NCBI GenBank assembly: GCA_033065855.1 | Contig: JAVXUO010000147.1 | Location: forward strand, 124,001 to 188,000 | Direction of reading: 5' to 3' | DNA from: Escallonia rubra | Taxonomy: Eukaryota; Streptophyta; Magnoliopsida; Escalloniales; Escalloniaceae | DNA: 64,000 bases | Shown here: positions 56,019 to 64,000 of the stretch, in pieces | Position numbering within the stretch: position 1 is the first letter of the stretch | Layout: each line of letters begins with the position of its first letter | The notes under the pieces: generated by a model | Seen by the model: the letters and a program-made list of their open reading frames with translations, nothing else | Databases searched by the model: none | What the model was told of the DNA's origin: nothing | Made by a program: the position numbers and the translations under genes

Positions 56019-59000
56019 ATGTCCATCAACGTTGATCCTTTGGTTGTAGGGAGAGTCATTGGCGATGTTGTGGACCCATTCGTCCCTACGGCTACCATGT
56101 CAGTGTACTATAGTTCGAAGCACGTTACTAACGGGTGTGACATCAAGCCTTCCGTTGCTGTCAGTCCCCCTCGCGTCACCATCTATGGGGATCCCCACCA
56201 ACTCTATACTTTGGTTTCTCTCTCGATCTTTTAGTTTAATACGCGCGTGTGTGTGTGTGTGGTTGTACACTTTGTGGTCATGCTTCTACCTTGGGCGTAG
56301 AATAAGACTTCCATACATGCAGAGTGTACAAGTAACAAATGATGCACAATATTTTGTATTTTTTCATTGGAGTTAGTATGCCCTGTGTACTAAATACAGC
56401 TGACTCTTACAGGTGATGACAGATCCTGATGCACCTAGCCCCAGCGAACCTTCCTTGAGAGAATTAGTGCATTGGTTAGTCCCCTAACTAGTTTTCTTAC
56501 GATCCTAGTTGTGTTTATATGTTTTAGATTGCATTTCCTTTGTATATCTCAGGGTTGTTACAGATATACCAGGCCGAACGACGCCTACTCAAGGTAAGGA
56601 ACTAATGAACGTTTTTGTTTGTATTTACCTGCAATTCCAAGAATTGCATGCATTTTTTGACGCACATGAGCATGTTTTCGTTTCTTGTCAACATAGACTA
56701 AATTATATGCATGCCTTAAGCATTATGCATGGTGTGGCACAATAACCGCCAGCTCTTATATATATATATAATTTGTGTTAACGTTGCTACATTGGTTGCA
56801 CTTTATCATTTTTGCGTGCCTAAAAGTGCTTGCATTTATTCTTTATCATGCGACCCCTAAGATCTGTTACTCGTTGTCGATTTCAATTGTTGTATGCTTC
56901 AATGAATTGACACTTTCATACGTTACTTAAAATTTTAGATTCCAAATATTCCGACTGTTGCAAGAGACATTAATATTGCTCCTAGTTCGTAGAAGACATG
57001 CTTATATTACTTATGAGCGACAGACAAGTACAACCTTAGTTGTGAGAGCGGGGTAAAAACTCGAAGTTTCTTCGTTGCGCAAAATTATTTCATAACTTTC
57101 AGCAACCTTAAAAAATAGTATCCTGAAATTAAGTATTCTCAATACTATCCTTATAAAAGAAGGTATTCTAATTTTGGAATTAGCACGTGAAATACTTGAG
57201 ATCTTACATGAAATGGATATAAAATTTTGGTTTCACCAACGGTGTACATATAAATAATTCTCTTAGGAAACATCAACAATCGAAACATCTAAAATGACAC
57301 GGACAAGTTGTTAACAGGCTTACGTTCGACTTTAGGGATAGTATTGAGCACACTTGATTTCAGGTATCTCATAGCTTAGTAAAAAAAAACACAAACATAC
57401 CAATCAGCGATAGCAACTAGCTATCAATCTATAAACTAAACAAGAATTTTTTTTCCAGTTTTGTAAACAGGAGAAAATAAACACGTTTGGCACACAATAT
57501 TTCGTTTTTTTTCCTTTAGTTTTGAAAATCAGTTTTTAAAATAGAGCTGTTTTTTTAAAACACTCATTTAGGAATTTTGGATTTTTATTTTGAGACCACC
57601 ACAGCCACCGCCGACCACCGCATCCCGCCGGTAGCCACCACCGGTGGCCGAAAGCCCCGGCAACAAGCCGGCTGGCAGTCGTTGCCGCTGGCCACTGTCA
57701 CACCCAAGAAAAACTAAAAAAAAAAAACTGGGTACCGAAAAGAAATAACTCAAAATAAAAACTGGTTAATCAAACAGCCATTTGTTTTTGTAAAAAAAAA
57801 AAACTAAACTTGTTTTTATTTTTAGGAAATAGAAAACCAAAACTGGTAGTGATTTCAAACGCTACCTAAGTTATAAGAACCTAAATAGTTCATCACATGA
57901 GAATATAAGAGGGTTACATGTGTGTATTCGACTTTATACCACAAATCAACATCACAGTAGTTTCTAAAATGCATTGTCAAATTGAGAATGCTATATTGAC
58001 ACCTCATGGCTGAGGTGTCAATAGGCCTATGGAAGTAGTTCCACTCCTTCCTCCTTAGAAAACTCTCTCTTATCCTGCTCATTACTACTAGGCCAATTTT
58101 TTTTCCCGCATCAAATCACGAAACATGTTGCAACTTTTAGTTGAATGAGTCCCCACTTGTCGTGATATTGACAATTGGTTTTATTCCTTAGATCTTCAGA
58201 TTTGGCCATGGGCATTTTTTGCCATATTGAGATAGCCTTGAGATACCAGCGTTCAGCATATGATTAAGGATTTGATCAACCTTAGTGATGTCAAAAGTGT
58301 AAAATTTATTTCAATTTTTCACCTCTGCCAAACTAAGATAGGGCCTTTCTCAGGCCAAATTATAGCCTTGCAAGTATAAGATGTCATGGCAATAGATTTT
58401 TTAAGTTTGACCTCAGGGCAATGTTCAATAGCATAAACCCTAGCTTGTGTTCTTTATAGTAGGCTCCCTTCAAGGAGTTCAACATATATCTCTGGCTCTG
58501 CAGCAGTTCCTCATATTTTGAGGCCCTATCGCTTAGATTGGACAGGTCATGAAATTTTATCCCTTCAATTTGAGTCTTTGATGAAAATGGAGGTCTTTTA
58601 GGGTTAAACTTACAAAGTTGAATTTAGGTTGTTTGACTTGTGTGAATCGTTCTATAAAGTCAGCTACTAGTTCTCCGACCATTGGGTGTAAATTGGCCAA
58701 ATCAGCGACGGAAAATCTTTGGGGTCGTTATGTGAAATTGAGAATGGAAAAAATCCTCCATTTAGGCCTAAGAAACACCATAACGGCTAGTAGGTCGATA
58801 AACCAAGTAAAATCTGTATCATAACGGGAGTTAGAAAATAATCTCAACTTGAAAAAATCAACTTCGGCCAGCTCACCATTTTGGATTGTGGATCGACCTA
58901 TGAGCTTAAGGGTCGACTGACTGGTCTCACCACTAACGGTAGAAAATTCAAGAACTATGTAACCTATTGAAAAAGGAAAGTCCATGTTCAATTAGGGTAT

Positions 59001-59809
59001 GGTTTAGAGTAACAAGGTTGGCCTACATGTCTGAGGCCTGGGCTAACATGCTCTATAGTGAGTGAGATCTATCAAATCGGCCCATATTGTCCCATGAGCA
59101 TATCGTGATGAATGTAGTGATAGGTTTCTCCTTGGGGCCTCCAACCTTTGTCATTTCCTTGCTTGTCTAGATAAGCTCGTCGGTTGATGTGGGGTTGATA
59201 GTTAGCATAACAATGATTTGACCCTCATGTGTTGTTTGCTCCCAAATTCATCATGGGTCCCCCATTCTATGGTGACGCGACCTTACTATTGGAATTCTAC
59301 CTCTCAAATCTTCCCCTTCTTCAAGAACTGCCACCGACAACCAGCTATCGCTGCCGAGGGCTACATAAAACGGTGAACCACCATCAACGCACCCTTATCC
59401 CTATCTCCTTATTCGAACACCATCCCACCACCGAACTCCACCCCTAAACACCATTGTCCGTTACCTATCTCTCACATACACACACCCCCCACGCGTGTAT
59501 GCACAAACACACACACACGCGCACACGCACACCCTCGCGCGCACACACACAGACACAGAGAGACTAGCGAACCACCACCGGTGCACCCTTATCCCTCTTC
59601 GCGTATCCAACACCATCCCACAACCAAACTTTACCCTCAAACACCACTGCGCACTGATTGTCACATGAACAGACGCACGTGAGACCATATACGCACATCA
59701 CACAGGTCAGTGACCACCTCACATTACCCAATCACCCAGACCCACCCACCCATACGCACACCTCGGCGACCACCTTCTGCTCATCCCCCACTGACACCGG
59801 CAACCACCT

Positions 59810-59870
<61 letters not shown>

Positions 59871-61345
59871 TATCCAACCACTTCCGCATCACCACCACCA
59901 TTGAAACCTCAACCACACCCATCAAACACCAAACCCTTTAACACCGCTACCAGCCACTATACTCATCAGCGACCACCACTGCCACCACCACACTACACAA
60001 TCCAAAGCAAACCAAAACTTTGGTTAAATTTTATGGGAGAGCTTATAAATTGGGTGTGATTTTTGATTCAAACCAAATCACAACTGATTTTGGAATTTTT
60101 TTTTCAGTTTTTCATATTTGATCGCAGCCTCACTTTGATTTTGTATTTTGATCTAACCAACAAGATCGGTTTTTTTCCCTCTATAATCTTTAATTAAACT
60201 CAATGTGGTTTAAGATTTAACAAAGAATTTGTTTGGATCTGATCTAGAAGAAGATTGGTGGTAATGTTTGAGGGAAACATTGGTGATCATGGTGATTGTT
60301 GTGGTGGTTTGAGGCAGCCCTGGTGGTCGAGGAAGGTGGATATGGTGGTTGAAGCAAAAACTAAAGCGGTGAGGTGAACAGCCTACCCCCTTGGCAAAGT
60401 TAAGGCATATCTTGCGAAAGTTGAATAAGTACCTAGGTGAAGGATAGATGCAATTTTTGTCATCGCAAGTACAATCAGATACGACTTCATCCACATACTA
60501 TGTCGGAGAACATACGGTAGTTGAAGGTCCGAAATTTGCAGTCCCAAAAGTTCAAAAGCCACTGACTCTTTCATAGCTAGGTTTGGAACCTTAAAATCTT
60601 CAATTTTAGCGGACAAAAAGTGATCCTCAAAGCACCTACTTGTTGGAGAATAAAGAAAAAGCCGTCAATGACGATGAATAGTGGCGGTGGTGACACCCTT
60701 GTTCCGCTTAGCGGATCAATGAAAAAGGAAAAGAAATGGCGAGCCATACATTTGAAGATATGAAGGTAGAACTAGTGCATGTGAGGGAGGACATACTGAA
60801 AAACAAACTAGTTTTAACTATCTTCTTAAATTTTGTACATTCAACCTCGATCAATAATTCTAGGAGAGAAGGAGTATAAGGACATATTGAAAAACAAACT
60901 AGTATTGACTATCTTCTTAAATTTTGTGCATTCAACCTCGGTCAATAATTTTGGGAGAAATGAATAAAATACAAAAGATATGAGGAAATAAGAAAATAAG
61001 AATACTTCATTAAAGATAATTTGCGCAATACTTTACGATAAACTCTAATCCAATGGAATGGGGTGTGTGATAACATATTATTATAGGGCTTTTTTGATAT
61101 GTGAATATGTGAAGAAATTTGCAGGTATGGAAGTTCTTCCATATCTAGGGCCACGTCCACCAGTGGGGATCCACCGCTTCATATTTGTGTTGTTCCAGCA
61201 GAGAGGTCCCCTTGGCTTTCTACAGCCGCCGGTTTCGCGTACCAACTTCAGTACTCGCACATTTGCTACGCAGCTCAACTTAGGCATGCCTGTTGCAACC
61301 GTGTACTTCAATTCCCGCAAAGAACCCATAAACAGGAGACGCTGA
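56019..61345 (+). CDS. MFT: PEBP-family protein, MOTHER OF FT AND TFL1 clade, four exons
   Basis: Exons are 56019-56213, 56413-56474 (62 nt), 56553-56593 (41 nt) and 61125-61345; all introns are GT..AG. The 62- and 41-nt middle exons are the signature gene structure of the FT/TFL1 family. The 172-aa product opens VDPLVVGRVIGDVVDPFVPT, has TNGCDIKPSVAVSPPRVTI, the ligand-pocket DPDAPSPSEP (residues 69-78), HWVVTDIPG, then GIHRF (114-118), SRTNFSTRTFA and ends EPINRRR. The start TNGC..KP, SPSEP and ..RRR tail point to MFT rather than FT or TFL1. Known MFT proteins are small cytosolic/nuclear scaffold-like regulators of seed germination in ABA/GA signalling. Here residue 83 (RELVHW) is Leu where I recall other MFTs having Trp. 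Intron 3 is 4.5 kb. No frame defect is seen. Confidence 0.95.
57440..57870. repeat. Low-complexity TIR-like element in MFT intron 3
   Basis: A TTTTAGTTTTGAAAATCAG arm at the left, AAAACCAAAACTGGTAGTG at the right with T/A runs, and a GCCGCCGACCACCG centre. The architecture is similar to 27374-28768. No TSD found. Confidence 0.35.
59465..59868. repeat. CA- and CT-rich microsatellite region
   Basis: (CA)n-rich at 59480-59560, then (CT)n at about 59815-59846 followed by (CA)n to 59868. Confidence 0.9.
60780..60965. repeat. Tandem duplication of about 92 bp
   Basis: Two copies of a unit containing GAAAAACAAACTAG, AACTATCTTCTTAAATTTTG and CATTCAACCTCG, starting near 60791 and 60882, close to the acceptor of MFT exon 4. 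Confidence 0.88.
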
Positions 61346-62879
61346 CGAGGAGTGCGTGTTATGGCGGTTGCGTTCTAGTTTCTGGAAAGGTTTCTATGCT
61401 ACTTGACACCTTCAATCAAAATAAAACTCATGTGTTAAATAGTTTTATAGAATAATTTACTTTATGTAGTGCTAGCTGGAAACCGAGTGTAGTCGGTTCG
61501 GTTAACAAAAATGTAACATAAATCTTCAAATGTTGTATCCATGATTAATGTACAACATGAGATAAAAAGGAGAATAGCATCTTATGAAAATGTACCTACT
61601 TTTTCTAGAATTACAATTTTGCATAAGAGAGATTTTTTTGTCTGTGAAAATCGTTGTGTTCACCTCTATAAGGGAAAAGATTATATATCGAAGACCATGA
61701 AGCCTAAGTTAAGTAAGAGGATAAGCTCTTTCGCTGCAACTCGCCTACATCTCCCTGTATAGTGACCATTTATGATTGTTAGTTGTATTTGAAGACATAT
61801 ATGTAGACACCTTTAACAATAATATTTGGGAGCATGTTTTTAGCATCACTTGTTGATAGCCACTAAGCATATTTAGCAGGCCACTGTATGGAGGGTTGTT
61901 GGCTCTTTTTATGACCAGAGTTGCAGCTAAAAAAATTTCTTAAGTCAATCACCACATTAGTTTTTCACTTGTACTTACTCCCATGAAGTATTAGAAGTGC
62001 TTATCACTTGTACTACTACAATTCCCGTAATTATGTTAACAACTGAAGTGAACCATTCCTTACACTCTTAAGTGAACCATCAAGGGTCTAATGTCTAGTT
62101 TCTTTAGTGGTCCAAACTGTAGCCTTTCAAGGTATAGTGACGTAGCTCCCTCACATCAGTAATTCAAGTTTTGTCTTTGCCACTGAAAAAGCATGATTTT
62201 TCGTTTTGATGTCTACATTTAAAGTTAGTTTAAGAACTTTAATATTTGAATGGAAAAACCTCGTAGTCCCTTCTTCTCCTCGTCACGCTCATTGTTTTAA
62301 GAAAGTACAAACTTATCAACACACAAACATGATATATGAGCACGTCGTCATATCATCTGAATTTTGCTTTAGAAAAAGCAAACTGAAGTAAACATCTAGC
62401 ACTATTAGGCACTTTTATCTTAATTTTGCTTCTGTACAATGAATAAAAGACTGCTATATTTTCCCTTTGCTTGTAGATTCTAAAATCGAAACATAAGCAT
62501 GATTATTTACGTTCGCTTAGACAATGAATTCAATAAATCTCTAATTTTAACTTCCCACCCCCCATCTTATTTCCTGCAACATTATTGAATGTGGTAAATC
62601 CGCAATCTCTCTACATATCTGTTACGTCGAAACTCTGGAGAGACCTTGTAACTCTTGAGCGGAATTATACTACACAAAATAAACAACGGGTTACTCGACG
62701 GATTTTGTTCTGCCGGAGGACCTCCAGGGCTTAAGTCAGTTTTAACATGAGGGAGAAGACTGAATATCAAAGAAAGTGTATAAAGTGCGTTAGTACTTAG
62801 GTTTACCTGAACCTCATAAAGGCCTTCATATGGGGGCGTAAGGTGGTTACCTTATTCTAATAGAAATAGAGGACCATAA
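61346..62879. other. MFT 3' flank and intergenic sequence
   Basis: AT-rich, no gene seen. AAATAAAA-like candidates near 61422 and ATAAAACT nearby could serve as poly(A) signals; none is decisive. Confidence 0.4.
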
Positions 62880-63921
62880 AGTATTTGTAGATGTTATGGA
62901 AATCTGATCCCAACGGCCCAATTAATGGGTGGATATTTTGCCCAACTTTGTTTGTATTTGTCACTCAGTAGACATCCTTTTGAGATCAAACTTTGACGAG
63001 AATATCATCAACATAAACCTCCATGTTTTTGCTAATGAAAGGCTAGAACATCTTGTTCACCAAGCGCTAATTAATATGCAGCTCTGACATTCTTTTAAGC
63101 CGAAGAGCATCAATTCACAACGATAGAGGGCTTGATCAGTTTAAAGGTCGTCTTTAGGATGTCTACCTTGAGTATATAAATATGGTTGTATGCGAAAAAG
63201 CGTCAATGAAACTAAGGAGCTAATGACCAGTTGCATGAATCAGGATGTCAATGCAAGGTAAAGGGTAGCAATTCAAGAAAACATTGTTGAGGTTGGTGAA
63301 CATAATACAGATATGCCAATTTCAGTGTAATTTAGAAACCATAAGCATATCGGAGATCCCGATCTGGATAGTCAATTTCTTGAATGAAATCGGTCGTGAC
63401 GTTATTTATGCCTCTTTTTTAATGCATAAATTGTCGCTTGTGGGCAAACAAATACTTCTTTTGGTTGACCAACATGTGTGCACGATCAACCCTGAGCAAA
63501 TGAGAGATTACACTTGGATCAACACCGGGGATGCCCGCTGCGGGCCATGCAAACACATTGTGATAGTTGGACAAGAAGGAGATGAGTTGTTCATGAAGCT
63601 CTCTTTGCACCATGCAACCAATGAAAACCAATTTTTCCTCATTCCCTAAGGAAAAAGAGGAACAGAGTCAAGTGACTCCTTTTGTTTGGCCCTCCTTGTT
63701 GTCTTCTTATTGCACTGATCCTCGACTAGCATGGCCTCTTTGTGCTTGCAAGCGGCTACAACACCACTTGCCCGTAGTTTGGCTTCCTTTTATTTCCAAT
63801 ACGATCTGTTTTGTAGGGAACTTCATCTTCAAATGATAGGTGAAAACCACCACGTAGAGCTTGTTAAGGCTTGGTCGTCCCAATAGGAAGAGATGACTTT
63901 GACAACGTGCCTGCTGGGACT

Positions 63922-63960
<39 letters not shown>

Positions 63961-64000
63961 TTCAATATTCACAGTGAGACGTGTGAATTCAGAAGTGGTG
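62880..64000 (-). pseudogene. Ty3/gypsy pol fragment (protease-RT region), broken
   Basis: Minus-strand pieces in shifting frames, from the right edge leftwards: IGRPSLNKLYVVVFTYHLK and MKFPT (about 63880-63800, the protease/linker region); LISFLSNYHNVFAWPA and GVDPSVISHLLRVDRAHM (63600-63490, RT N-terminus); TTFKLI and LFGLKNVRAAYQ; then MEVYVDDILV with the RT catalytic YVDD near 63030-63000. Many stops. The order and motifs are those of plant gypsy (Tat-like) pol. It continues beyond the window's right edge. Confidence 0.85.
63922..63957. repeat. (GA)n microsatellite
   Basis: About 17 GA units inside the gypsy fragment. Confidence 0.95.

Larger units (their letters stand above)
56594..61124 (+). 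other. Intron 3 of MFT, repeat-rich
   Basis: 4531 bp. It holds a TIR-like low-complexity element (57440-57870) and an unrecognised, possibly retroelement-derived stretch (about 58000-59240, minus-strand frames). A CCACCA/CACACA-rich stretch (59320-60000) and a 92-bp tandem duplication (60780-60965) follow. A minus-strand frame at 60383-60616 is not recognisable. Confidence 0.8.

Noticed and set aside
60210..60616. Minus-strand frames in MFT intron 3
   Set aside because: Two short overlapping frames without a recognisable domain, inside an intron; not supported as a gene.
1..64000. tRNA, rRNA or other structural RNA genes
   Set aside because: None recognised by eye; a tRNAscan-SE or Infernal run would be needed to exclude small ones.

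Overview
This is nuclear DNA of a flowering plant, most likely a eudicot. It has two spliced, plant-specific genes separated by kilobases of non-coding and transposon DNA, canonical GT..AG introns, and many plant transposon families with readable termini and target-site duplications (TSDs). I cannot name the species. Most of the open frames are chance frames in repeats. Two genes look intact, a third is small and lies inside a transposon.

Left block (1-12238). An 80-bp hairpin-rich tandem array (1-1205) leads into an LTR ending at 1740. Next comes a decayed CACTA (En/Spm) transposon: a broken transposase-type frame at 1841-2492 and subterminal repeats ending at 12238. A solo LTR with 5-bp TSD ATGTC (2530-10990) sits inside the CACTA element. 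A 4.9-kb LTR retrotransposon without gag/pol (5574-10481) sits inside that solo LTR.

Second block (14081-28770). After a Stowaway-type MITE lies a 5'-truncated L1-type LINE on the minus strand, bounded by an 18-bp TSD (14772-14789 and 27178-27195). It was later split by a 7.1-kb minus-strand LTR element (18823-25935, TSD AGGAT) with 2.2-kb LTRs full of tandem repeats and no recognisable gag/pol. It is also split by an AT-rich stretch of about 1.9 kb. A low-complexity transposon-like unit with a second Stowaway follows.

Gene 1 (30254-36403, minus): a two-exon gene for a secreted, GPI-anchored protein of the Arabidopsis At4g28100 type, 327 aa. Its 5.2-kb intron holds a 1.2-kb hAT-type element with 8-bp TSD TATGCTTC. 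A plus-strand LINE fragment lies just beyond its 5' side (about 37080-37870).

Giant Mutator-like element (38216-52819): 14.6 kb, TIRs of about 190 bp and a perfect 9-bp TSD TTTTACTAA. I see no transposase in it. It carries a compact two-exon B3-domain gene (49255-49700, minus), two orphan CACTA ends, and a cluster of tandem and inverted repeats (44260-48245) that could fold into long hairpins, itself hit by a hAT MITE. This is the least explained structure in the window.

Gene 2 (56019-61345, plus): a four-exon PEBP gene of the MOTHER OF FT AND TFL1 (MFT) clade, 172 aa, with the family's fixed 62-nt and 41-nt middle exons and a 4.5-kb third intron. A 1.26-kb Mutator-like MITE (54480-55735, 9-bp TSD ATAGAAGAA) sits in its proximal promoter. 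The window ends in a decayed Ty3/gypsy pol fragment on the minus strand (62880-64000).
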